The position numbers and the translations under genes were made by a program. A stretch of DNA of 64,000 nucleotides from Nocardiopsis alborubida. GTDB lineage: Bacteria > Actinomycetota > Actinomycetes > Streptosporangiales > Streptosporangiaceae. The stretch covers positions 1 to 64,000 of the forward strand of contig NZ_JAAXPG010000013.1 in the NCBI RefSeq assembly GCF_012396365.1, read 5' to 3'. This document shows, piece by piece, positions 15,898 to 24,130 of this stretch. Under the pieces are notes generated by a model that had not been told where the DNA came from, ran no database searches, and was given only the letters and a program-made list of their open reading frames with translations. Each line of letters starts with the position of its first letter. The first letter of the stretch is position 1.

Positions 15898-17358
15898 TCA
15901 GCCCCTGCGCTCGGGTGTCCGCAGAACCACGTCGATCCCCAGCGCGCCCGTGTGCACCGTGCCGTCGTCGAAGGCCTCCCACTGCCAGCGCGCGGCGTGC
16001 GAGGAACCCGCGGCGACCACGACCGTGTCCGGCGGCAGGCTCGTCAGCACGTGCTCGTCGGCCTGGCCCAGCGGACGCGGGACCACCACCACCGTCGGCG
16101 GCTCCGTACCCGGGTCCAGCCCGTGGATCGGGTCCGGGGCCGCCACCACCGGGATCGTGTCGGGGACCAGTGAGTGCAGGGGGCGCCCCTGCTTGAGCAC
16201 CCGCACCTGGAGGCCCGCCGCGTGCAGCCCGTCGGCGACCACGCGCACCGCGTCGGCGGCCACCTTCGGGTCCCCGTCCACCGCCAGCAGCCCGCGCATG
16301 CGGGTGAAGTCCACGTGCACCAGGGCGTCGGTGCCCTCCTTCTGCCCCAGGCACACCAGCACCCCGCGCAGCGCGGTCCCCGTCACCGTGTGCACGGACG
16401 TGCCGAAGCGCACCGGTGCCGACGACCGGCCGCTGCCGTAGCGCCAGGTGGTCGTGTCCACGGCCCGCCAGGAGGAGGCCGGAGGGGTCGCCCCGGCGGG
16501 CACCACGGCGGTCGTCTCCGAGGGCGTGGTCAGCAGGGCCACGGGACGCGCGGGCACGTCGGCGGGCGCGCCGATCAGCTCCGCGTGCGCCGTCCCGGCC
16601 CGCCTCGCGGCGTCGGGGTCGGCGGCGATCAGGTCCGTCGCGGCCCGGCGGCGCCGCGCGGCCGCTCCCGGGCGCGAGGGCCGCCGCGTCCGCGGCCGGT
16701 TGGCCCGCGCCGCCGCGACCCTGCGGAACGGCCAGGTCAGGGCCCGGCCGATCGGCTGCCAGAACAGGGTGATGAGGGTCAGCAGGACCAGGCCCGCCGC
16801 GCCCGCCGCGAGCAGGCGCGGGTCGATGCTCGGCTCCTCCTCCGCGGCGGCGTCGGCGGTGGCCTGCGCGGAGGGCTCCTCCTCCGGGGGAGGCGTGTAC
16901 GCGGGCGGGGCGGGGGGAGGCGAGGGCGGTTCCTGCCCCAGCGCGTTGGCCTGGTCGACCGCGACCACGCACAGGGGGTCCAGACCCTCGTAGACGCCCT
17001 CGCCGCCCGCGTCGAAGGGCACCACCAGGCGCCACTCGGGCAGCACCCCGCGGTCCTCGCCGAGGGCGCCGCCGTCGGCCTGGGTGCGGCCCGCGTTGTA
17101 CTCGTAGATCTCGTCCGCGCGCTCGGGGTCGCCCAGGACGAGGCTGGCGATGCCCTCCAGGCCGGGGGAGCCCTCCGGGACCACGTAGTAGTACACCGTG
17201 GGACAGATGTCGTAGGTCCCGGTGTCGGTGGCGGTGTCCGCCGCGGCCGGTGCCGCGGACACGGCGCACCAGGTGGCGAGGGCCGCCATGAACGCCAGAC
17301 CCCCGCGCGCCGATCGCGCGTGCGAAGATCCGGACCGTGCCGCCGCTGTCAGGGTCAC
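15898..17358 (-). CDS. T7SS-adjacent LysM-like membrane protein
   Basis: A 486-residue protein. A signal peptide (LAFMAALATWCAVSAAPAAA) leads to an extracytoplasmic region resembling a degenerate LysM fold: VYYYVVPEGSPGLEGIASLVLGD in pieces, then DEIYEYNAGR and LPEWRLVVP. A Pro/Glu-rich linker, one transmembrane helix (LLAAGAAGLVLLTLITLFW), a basic stretch and a cytosolic C-terminal domain of about 250 residues without recognised motif follow. GTG 17358 is chosen for GGAGAG seven bases upstream. It is divergent from the giant T7SS protein, so it may anchor or regulate the secretion system at the cell wall. That role is inference. Confidence 0.65.
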   Translation of the reverse strand: MTLTAAARSGSSHARSARGGLAFMAALATWCAVSAAPAAADTATDTGTYDICPTVYYYVVPEGSPGLEGIASLVLGDPERADEIYEYNAGRTQADGGALGEDRGVLPEWRLVVPFDAGGEGVYEGLDPLCVVAVDQANALGQEPPSPPPAPPAYTPPPEEEPSAQATADAAAEEEPSIDPRLLAAGAAGLVLLTLITLFWQPIGRALTWPFRRVAAARANRPRTRRPSRPGAAARRRRAATDLIAADPDAARRAGTAHAELIGAPADVPARPVALLTTPSETTAVVPAGATPPASSWRAVDTTTWRYGSGRSSAPVRFGTSVHTVTGTALRGVLVCLGQKEGTDALVHVDFTRMRGLLAVDGDPKVAADAVRVVADGLHAAGLQVRVLKQGRPLHSLVPDTIPVVAAPDPIHGLDPGTEPPTVVVVPRPLGQADEHVLTSLPPDTVVVAAGSSHAARWQWEAFDDGTVHTGALGIDVVLRTPERRG

Positions 17359-17675
17359 TCGCTCTCTCCTGTGGCTGTCTTCGCTGCTGGGGAACGCCTT
17401 CCGGGGCCGCGCGGGCCGGCGTCGCCGAGCCTGGAGCCGCTTCCGCGGGGCGGCGGGCGCCGTCAGGGATGACGAAGGCAAACCCTACGAGGTTCGTGAG
17501 AACTTTGCGCGCCCCTGGGGCGTCTGCTCAGTCGTGGGCGTGGCAGTCTATGATGTCGGACTCTCCGAACGCCCCCGGACCCCGGGCCCGCACAGTCCCC
17601 TCCCCAACCCCGTGGCAGGTGTGAGATCGCCTGAACCGCGCCGTTCTGCGATCCGGAAAGCGAGCGATACGGGAC
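17359..17675. other. 317-bp divergent intergenic region of the T7SS locus
   Basis: No gene seen. A good -10-like TATGAT lies at 17549-17554 pointing to the giant T7SS gene, but no matching -35 stands 16-18 bases before it. The giant gene's GTG has only a weak, distant GGAAAG. No palindromic operator or RNA gene was recognised. Confidence 0.35.
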
Positions 17676-20600
17676 GTGGCCAAGCAACCGCGCACTCACT
17701 ACAGGTGGGACCTCCTCGGCAAGGAGGAGGACCCGGTTCCGTGGTCCGCCTATGACGCCCGCTCGCTCAAGACGTTCTACGAGGGGCTGGCGGACTCCGC
17801 CGAGCAGGCCGCCGCCGACCTCCGCAGGCTGGACAAGGGGCAGCTGGGCGAGGGCAGCACCGTCGACGCCCTCAAGGAACTCATCGAGGAACTGCCCAAG
17901 TACCTGGACAAGGCCCACAGCGCCTACGAGAAGGGCTACAAGGCCCTCGACACCTGGACGGGCGCGCTGGAGACGGCCCGCGAGCAGAGCGGGATCATCG
18001 TCTTCGAGGCCGAGCAGGCCTACCTCGCCCTGGAGGACCCCGATGCGTGGAAGGAGGAGGCGGACGGCGACGACCCCGTCCGCGACGCCTACGTCACGCG
18101 CCTCCAGACCGTGCTCGGTGACATGGACGACGCCGTCGGTACGTGTAAGAACGCCCTGGAGGAGGCCAAGCAGGGCGACCCGAACGAGCTGTGGGGATGG
18201 CTGGACGCGATCGTCACGTGGGTCGAGGAGAACCCCCTCATCTACGCGGCGATCCTCGTGGTCGGCGGTATCGCCGCCATCTTCATCCCGGGCCTGGGCA
18301 TCGCCCTGGCCCTCGGGGCGCTCGCGATCAGCGCGTCCACCCTCCACCGCGAGGGCAAGCTCGGGTTCAACATGGAGACGGTCACCACCCTCGGCCTGGA
18401 CCTGATCTCCCTCGTCCCCGGCGGCGTGCTCCTGCGCGGCGGACGCGCGGTGACGCGGGGGCTGACCGCCGCGGCCCCGCGCGTGACCGGAAGCATCTCC
18501 TCGGGCGTGCGCGGCGCCTCCTCCGCGGTACGGGGCGCCACCAGCGGGGTGCGGGGCGCTGTGGGCGGCAACCGCGCCGTCCGGACCGTCACGTCGACGG
18601 TGAGCCGCGTCAGCCGGGACCACCCGATCATCTCCACGACCATCACCACCGGCGCCCGGGACACCGCCGTCGGCATGGGCTCCTCGATCGCGGTCCAGAT
18701 GGCCGCCGGCACCTCCTGGGAGGACATCGACCTCGGGTACGAGCTCGCCAGCGCCGCCGCGACCAACGTGCCCGGCGCCGCCGTCGGCGCCGCCCGCGAT
18801 CACGGATCGCTGCCGTCCTTCCTCGGCGGCTCCGACGGTTCGGGCGGCGGCTCCGGGCCCACCCCGGGCGCCGACCCCGCGCCCGCGGTCGGCGACGGCG
18901 CGTCCCCGGACCCGGCCGCCACCCCGTCCGCCCCGGACACCCCCGACGCGGGTGGGGGTCCGGCTGCCCCGGACACGGGCGGGGATCCGGCTACCTCGGG
19001 CACGGGCGGGACCCTGTCCACCCCGGAACCGGCCGCCGCTCCGTCCACCCCGGAACCGGCCGCCACTCCGTCCGCCTCGGACACGGGCGGAATCCCGTCC
19101 GCTCCTGACACCGGCGGTGCTCCCGCGACCGCCGACACGGGCGGTACCCCCGGAGCCACCGCTCCCTCCTCTTCCCCCTCCCCCTCCGGGGACGGACAGG
19201 ACGCTTCCCCGCAGGGCGGTACGGCCCCCTCCGGCACCGGCGACGGGCCCGGGGCCCCGGACATCCCGACGTTCTCCGGCGAGGCCACCCCGTCCAGCGG
19301 TGCCGCGAACACCTCCACCGAGGGTGTCTCCCTGCCCGGCCGCCCGTCCGCCGACGCGGGCGACGTCCAGGTGGACGTCGGCGGCGGTCCGGACACCACG
19401 GGCTCCGGTCCCGCTCACGGCGCACCGGAGCCGACCGCGCACTCCGCTGACGGCGCGTCCGACCCCTCCGGCGCCGCGGACACGACGGGCGGCGGTCCCG
19501 TTCCCGAAGGCCAGCGCTTCGAGGGCGAGTACGGGGGCTCCACGGGCGGGGCCAACGTCGCGGGTGAGGGTGTGCGCCTGCCCTCCCAGCGCCCGGGCCA
19601 GCCCGGAGAGCCCGTGCCGGACGCTCCCGCCCCGCGCGGCGAGGGGGCCGACACCGCCGGGCGGCCCGACACCGGGCCCTCCGCCGCCCCGGACGGGGCG
19701 GGCGGGGACGGAGCGCACGCGGGGACGGGCGAGGGCTCCGGGGCCGCCGACCAGCGCACCGTCACGTCCGGCGACTTCGGCGAGTACCGCACCAGCCGGG
19801 GACCGGACGGGGAGCAGAGCGTCTCCTACCGCTATCCGGCGGACGGCGGCGACTACACCATGAACGTCACCCGCGACGGCGTGGACGTCGGCGGCACCTC
19901 CGTCCGGCGTGCCGAGGACGGGTTCCAGGTGACCGGTGCGGACGGCTCGTCCGTCACCACCTCGCGCGGCCCGTCCGGAGGCGTCGACCTGACCGGCCCG
20001 GACGGGACGCCCGGGGCCTCCTACCGGGACGGCGAGGTACGCGTCCCCACCGCGGACGGGGAGGTCACCGTCTCCCGCGACGGGGACGGCTCCACCATCC
20101 GGACCGGCGACGGCCTCACCGTCCAGCAGCCCCGCGGCGACGGCGACGTCCGGATCACCCGGAGCGGAGACGGACCGGTGGACCTGCGCTTCGGCGGCGG
20201 GGGCCCGGAGATCTCCAGGCCCGCGGACGACGGCTCCTCCGCCGTGCCGCGCACCCGGGTGACCGACCCCGCCACCGGGAGGAGCACGGAGATCGGCTCC
20301 GACGGCTACCGGATCGACAGCGAGGGCGGGACCTCGCAGAGCTACGACCGCGGGACCGACAGCGCCACCGTGGACTCCGGTGACACCCGTGTCCGGGCCG
20401 ACCAGCACGGGGTCAGGGTGACCGACGGCGCGCGCGGAGTCGACCTGTGGCAGAGCCGTGACGGTGTGGGCACCGCCACCGGGGCCGACTCCAGCGCGGT
20501 CGTCCGGTCGGACGGCAGCGCGGAGATCAGGACGAACAACCCCTCGCTGACCCCGCGAGCCGTTCAGGACGCGAACGGCGACGTCACCGTCGGAGACACC

Positions 20601-22529
20601 CGTACCGCACCGGGCCGGGTCCGCACCGAGGACGGCGCCGCCGTCGGGATCACCGAACGGGACGGCCGGACCGTCGTCGAGGTGCGCGGAACCGACGGGG
20701 CCACGCGCTCCTACGGAACCGACGGCCGCCCCCACGGCCCCTACCCGCCGCTGCGCACCGACCCCGCGACGGGCCAGCCCTGCGTGCTCACGGGCGGCAC
20801 CAGGGTGACCCTCGTCCCGGGAACGGATCCGGCTCTGAGGGTGGACACCCCCCAGGGCTGGACCGTGACCACCTCGCGCGACGGCCAGTCCTCGGTGAGC
20901 ACGCCTCCGGACGCCCGCGGGGACCGGCTGCAGACCGTCCGCGACCCCGACGGCTCCACCGCGATGAGGGCCGGCGACCACTGGGTCGTATCCGGACCGG
21001 AGAGGCCCGGCGGCCCCGAGCGCGTGGTGGCGGGCGGACCCGACGGCGTTCACGCCCGCAGCTCCGCCGACGGAGCCCACGTGGGCGACGGCACGACCCG
21101 CACGGAAGCCCGCCCCGGGGACTCCAGCGGCCTGGGGAGGGGGGAGACCACGCGCACGGTTCCCCCGTACGGTCCGGTGGCCGAGCACACGGGCACCGAG
21201 GGCCGCGTCACCACCGACGGCGGGGTCACCGTCCGCACGCGGGCGGACGAGGTCCGGCTGGACGTGCCCCGCGACGCGGACCGCACCGTCCGCGACGGCG
21301 ACCGCGTCATCGGCGTCGGCCCCCGCGGCACCGACGTGCGCGGTCCCTCCCCGGACAGTCCGGGCAACCCCCCGCTGCGCATGGGTGAGACCGCCGGGGA
21401 CGCGGGCAGGGTCCCGCCGCGCTGGCACGTGTCCGCCGGCTCCGACGGCAGCATGACCGGACACACCCGCCCCGACCACGGCGTCAGCGTGCGGCCCGAA
21501 CCGGGCCGGCTCCCGAACCCCTTCCGCGGGTCCGACGAGGTCAGCTTCCGTGCGGGGGAGGTCGGGGGCACCCAGACGCCTTCGGGCCGGACCACGGTCA
21601 CCGACGGAGACGGCAACACGATCCGGGACGGCCGGGGAGGGGTCCGGGTGGACGGCGGCGAGGGCCGACCCGACCTGCGCATCACCCCCGACCACGTCCG
21701 GGTCACCACGCCCGAGGGCGCGCAGCACCGGGTGGACGTTCCCGGGGCCCGGACGGACGGGGACGGAACCAGCGCGCCCCGCAGCGACGACGCCGCCCCC
21801 GGCACCCGGACGGACGGGGACGGCGCACCCGCGCACGCCGACGGGGGCACCGGTGCTCCCGGCGACCGCCGGGACGGTGACACCACCGGTTCCGACGGTG
21901 AGGGGACTCCGGCGCGGCAGAGGGACGGGGAGTCCTCGGGTGGGGACTCCCCAGGTGGGGACCGCCCCCCGGTGCGGCCGAGCCTCAACAGCTTCGGTGC
22001 CATGCTGGAGGAGATGCGCCTGACACTCACCAAGAACTTCGTCAACGTCCTCGGCGGCCTGGGAGTGGAGATCGGGTGGCAGGTGTTCGCCGACGGCGAC
22101 TTCACGGGGACCGACATCGTCCAGGCCGTCGTGCAGCTGGGCACCGCCGCCCCCAAGGGCCTGGCCGAGGGCCAGCTCTCCGGGACCACCGCGCTGCCGA
22201 CGGACGGCGTGCGGTCGCACCTGTCGGCCTTCCCCCTGGAGATGGGCCACCAGGCGATCCGCAACGACCTCCGCGACCTGATCACGAACGAGTACCTCGA
22301 CGAGGAGGTCGCCATCGCCGCGGAGAGGGAGGCCATCGGGGGGCAGACCGCGTTCCTTGAGGGCGAGCTGATCCCGGAACTGGAGAAGGAGATCAAGGCC
22401 GCCCGTGCGGACGGGAACCGCCCGGAGGACCTGCGGAGGCTGGAGGCGGTCCTGGCGGCCGCGGAGGCCCAGCAGGCGAGCCTGGAGAAGAAGGACGCCG
22501 AACTCGACGAGAGGGTGAACCTCCTCTAG
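17676..22529 (+). CDS. giant T7SS-signal protein with DG repeats (putative effector or surface fibre)
   Basis: 1617 residues. Residues 1-150 are a helical domain like the putative T7SS secretion-signal domain of actinobacterial polymorphic proteins (HYRWDLLGKEEDPVPW, helices, YxxxD at Y88-D92). Two hydrophobic helices (about 188-221) follow, then an Ala/Gly/Val-rich region. Residues about 388-702 are low complexity (Pro/Ser/Thr/Gly). Residues about 703-1420 are short beta-type repeats built on Asp-Gly turns. Residues about 1433-1617 form a separate helical domain starting SLNSFGAMLEEMR. No known toxin motif, HxxH or nuclease motif was seen. It heads the ESX operon (35 bases to the next gene), so it is probably exported by the neighbouring ATPase. 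Its role is unknown. The GTG start has a weak ribosome site. Confidence 0.72.
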   Translation: MAKQPRTHYRWDLLGKEEDPVPWSAYDARSLKTFYEGLADSAEQAAADLRRLDKGQLGEGSTVDALKELIEELPKYLDKAHSAYEKGYKALDTWTGALETAREQSGIIVFEAEQAYLALEDPDAWKEEADGDDPVRDAYVTRLQTVLGDMDDAVGTCKNALEEAKQGDPNELWGWLDAIVTWVEENPLIYAAILVVGGIAAIFIPGLGIALALGALAISASTLHREGKLGFNMETVTTLGLDLISLVPGGVLLRGGRAVTRGLTAAAPRVTGSISSGVRGASSAVRGATSGVRGAVGGNRAVRTVTSTVSRVSRDHPIISTTITTGARDTAVGMGSSIAVQMAAGTSWEDIDLGYELASAAATNVPGAAVGAARDHGSLPSFLGGSDGSGGGSGPTPGADPAPAVGDGASPDPAATPSAPDTPDAGGGPAAPDTGGDPATSGTGGTLSTPEPAAAPSTPEPAATPSASDTGGIPSAPDTGGAPATADTGGTPGATAPSSSPSPSGDGQDASPQGGTAPSGTGDGPGAPDIPTFSGEATPSSGAANTSTEGVSLPGRPSADAGDVQVDVGGGPDTTGSGPAHGAPEPTAHSADGASDPSGAADTTGGGPVPEGQRFEGEYGGSTGGANVAGEGVRLPSQRPGQPGEPVPDAPAPRGEGADTAGRPDTGPSAAPDGAGGDGAHAGTGEGSGAADQRTVTSGDFGEYRTSRGPDGEQSVSYRYPADGGDYTMNVTRDGVDVGGTSVRRAEDGFQVTGADGSSVTTSRGPSGGVDLTGPDGTPGASYRDGEVRVPTADGEVTVSRDGDGSTIRTGDGLTVQQPRGDGDVRITRSGDGPVDLRFGGGGPEISRPADDGSSAVPRTRVTDPATGRSTEIGSDGYRIDSEGGTSQSYDRGTDSATVDSGDTRVRADQHGVRVTDGARGVDLWQSRDGVGTATGADSSAVVRSDGSAEIRTNNPSLTPRAVQDANGDVTVGDTRTAPGRVRTEDGAAVGITERDGRTVVEVRGTDGATRSYGTDGRPHGPYPPLRTDPATGQPCVLTGGTRVTLVPGTDPALRVDTPQGWTVTTSRDGQSSVSTPPDARGDRLQTVRDPDGSTAMRAGDHWVVSGPERPGGPERVVAGGPDGVHARSSADGAHVGDGTTRTEARPGDSSGLGRGETTRTVPPYGPVAEHTGTEGRVTTDGGVTVRTRADEVRLDVPRDADRTVRDGDRVIGVGPRGTDVRGPSPDSPGNPPLRMGETAGDAGRVPPRWHVSAGSDGSMTGHTRPDHGVSVRPEPGRLPNPFRGSDEVSFRAGEVGGTQTPSGRTTVTDGDGNTIRDGRGGVRVDGGEGRPDLRITPDHVRVTTPEGAQHRVDVPGARTDGDGTSAPRSDDAAPGTRTDGDGAPAHADGGTGAPGDRRDGDTTGSDGEGTPARQRDGESSGGDSPGGDRPPVRPSLNSFGAMLEEMRLTLTKNFVNVLGGLGVEIGWQVFADGDFTGTDIVQAVVQLGTAAPKGLAEGQLSGTTALPTDGVRSHLSAFPLEMGHQAIRNDLRDLITNEYLDEEVAIAAEREAIGGQTAFLEGELIPELEKEIKAARADGNRPEDLRRLEAVLAAAEAQQASLEKKDAELDERVNLL

Positions 22530-22563
22530 CGACCCGCACACACACCGAGGAAGGGAGTACGGC

Positions 22564-22890
22564 ATGGCCCGCGTCGTGAGGATCGACGTCGGCGCCCTGG
22601 AGGAGATGGAGCGCTCGCTGGGGCGCATCCAGAACGCCTTCACGGGTGAGAACGTCGAGAGCCCCGGGGACAGGGCCGAGGACATCGGTCCCGGTGACCT
22701 CGTGGACAAGGCCAAGGACTACGGCGAGGACTGCAAGAAGAACTACGAGCGCCAGGCCGAGGACCTGGGCGCACTGCTCCAGGCGATCACGCCGGTCATC
22801 GACAGCTTCCGGGAGGCCGACGAGGAGCTGGGCGGGAGCCTGACGGAGGGCGGCAAGCCCGCTCCCCCGCCCAACCAGGTCGCCGTCTGA
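22564..22890 (+). CDS. small helical ESX/EspC-like protein
   Basis: A 108-residue helical protein of WXG100/EspC size: MARVVRIDVGALEEMERSL, a polar loop, then a second helix (KNYERQAEDLGALLQAITPVI). It has no WxG motif and ends in a Pro-rich tail. In T7SS loci such proteins are secreted partners or helpers of larger substrates. GGAAGGGAG precedes the ATG at six bases. It lies between the giant protein and a 215-residue unknown protein, all in one operon; a hetero-dimer with the giant protein's signal domain is possible. Confidence 0.7.
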   Translation: MARVVRIDVGALEEMERSLGRIQNAFTGENVESPGDRAEDIGPGDLVDKAKDYGEDCKKNYERQAEDLGALLQAITPVIDSFREADEELGGSLTEGGKPAPPPNQVAV

Positions 22891-22927
22891 CCCCGCGACC
22901 GCAGAGGAGTAGAGGAGAGGCACCTCC

Positions 22928-23575
22928 ATGCCCTACCAGTTCGAAGAGGACGTCCCGAAGGTCGACATCCTGTTCGACATCGCCGTCCCCGAGACGTGGA
23001 CGCAGTACGACCTCAGCGGGGACGCCCTCGCCCGGCTGCGCGCCCAGGCCGTCGAGATGCACGGGAACCGGCCCGAGGAGCTGGACGCCCTCAACGACAT
23101 GTTCGGCGACATCGCCCAGGTGACGAGCGACGTGGTCGGAGCGGGCCTGCTGGCGGCGGCAGGGGTCTTCGAGGAGTACGACGACGGCTTCTTCATGGCG
23201 ACCGTCTGCGTGTTCGCCTTCCCCGCGGGGAAGGGGCAGCACGCCATGGACCCGATCCGGATGATCGAGCACGTCTACCCGGACACCGCCACCGCGCGCG
23301 AGGGCACCTGGCTGCGCAAGGACGTGGTCGACCTCCCCGAGTCCGGCGCGGGGACGTGCGGACGCGTCCTCGGCATCGCCGACCACGACCTGGAGGACGC
23401 CGTCGTCCGGTCGGTGGTCATGCACACCGCCTTCGAGCTCCCCGGACTCGACAGACGCGTCATGGTCAGCTGTACCAGCCCCAACTCCCAGCAGGTCGAG
23501 GAGGTCCTGGACCTCTTCGACGCCGTCACCGGCAGCGCACGGTTCCGGCTCCGAGAGGTCGAGCAGACCACCTGA
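22928..23575 (+). CDS. T7SS-locus protein of unknown function
   Basis: 215 residues, no signal peptide or membrane helix. The layout of a short N-terminal strand (VDILFDIAVPETW), a helix with a DALNDMFGDIAQVTSD stretch, a beta-sheet region (FFMATVCVFAFP), VVMHTAFELPG and a C-terminal EEVLDLFDAVTGS recalls the Mog1/PsbP-like alpha-beta fold of LpqN-type proteins. That resemblance is weak. It sits 37 bases after the small ESX protein, with an AGGAG site, so it belongs to the operon. It might be a chaperone or assembly factor for the substrates. Confidence 0.6.
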   Translation: MPYQFEEDVPKVDILFDIAVPETWTQYDLSGDALARLRAQAVEMHGNRPEELDALNDMFGDIAQVTSDVVGAGLLAAAGVFEEYDDGFFMATVCVFAFPAGKGQHAMDPIRMIEHVYPDTATAREGTWLRKDVVDLPESGAGTCGRVLGIADHDLEDAVVRSVVMHTAFELPGLDRRVMVSCTSPNSQQVEEVLDLFDAVTGSARFRLREVEQTT

Positions 23576-23735
23576 GCGGCACCGGAGCCGACGGGGAACG
23601 GGGCGAACCACCCCGCCGGAGGACGTATCCACCACAATGGTGCCCGCGGAAGCGGCCCCGGCTCCCGCCACGACCGCGCCGACCGGGCGCGAGCGAACCG
23701 GACCCACCCACCCACCCACCCAGCAGGAGGCACAC

Positions 23736-24032
23736 ATGCCCGTGTACAACGTCGACAGCGACAAGACCGAGGAGACCTCGTCCTCCCTCATCCAGGAGTT
23801 CAACGAGTTCACCGAGCGGCTGGAGGGCATCAAGAGCAAGGTCGACGGCCTCATCTCGGACGGCTACAGCACCCCCGCCGCCGAGAAGCACTTCCGCCCG
23901 TTCTTCGAGGAGTTCAACACCGGTTTCGAGGGTGTGAACAAGGGCCTCGAAGGCATCGGCAAGTACATCAAGACCGTCGGCGAGACCTTCAGCGAGACCG
24001 ACGACAAGCTGGGCGAGGGCCTCAGGGGCTGA
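23736..24032 (+). CDS. WXG100-family ESAT-6-like protein (variant motif)
   Basis: A 98-residue helical hairpin protein of the ESAT-6/WXG100 size. Helix 1 spans about 8-40 (SSSLIQEFNEFTERLEGIK). The turn reads SDGYSTPAAEKHF where the Trp-x-Gly motif would be, so the signature Trp is absent. Helix 2 is FRPFFEEFNTGFEGVNKGLEG and beyond. No clear C-terminal YxxxD/E export motif is seen. ATG 23736 with GGAGG five bases upstream is much better than the longer frame from 23637. It lies just before the EssC-like ATPase, the usual place for a T7SS substrate. A hairpin follows the gene. Confidence 0.78.
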   Translation: MPVYNVDSDKTEETSSSLIQEFNEFTERLEGIKSKVDGLISDGYSTPAAEKHFRPFFEEFNTGFEGVNKGLEGIGKYIKTVGETFSETDDKLGEGLRG

Positions 24033-24064
24033 CCCCGGAGGCGGAGCCCCGGCACCACCCGGCA

Positions 24065-24095
24065 GGCGGGGCGGCGTCCTCGCGCCGTCCCCGCC
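24065..24095 (+). terminator. hairpin between WXG100 and ATPase genes
   Basis: GGCGGGGCGGCG (24065-24076) pairs with CGCCGTCCCCGCC (24083-24095) with one bulged base and a 6-base loop. It may attenuate transcription so that the small substrate is made in excess of the ATPase. Confidence 0.4.
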
Positions 24096-24130
24096 CCCGA
24101 CCCGACGACGAACCCGGAAGCAGTCCCACC

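Noticed and set aside
17463..22715. A 1750-codon minus-strand frame opposite the giant T7SS gene
   Set aside because: Its Val/Gly/Arg repeats are the complement of the Asp-Gly repeat codons. The plus strand has ordered domains and fits the operon.
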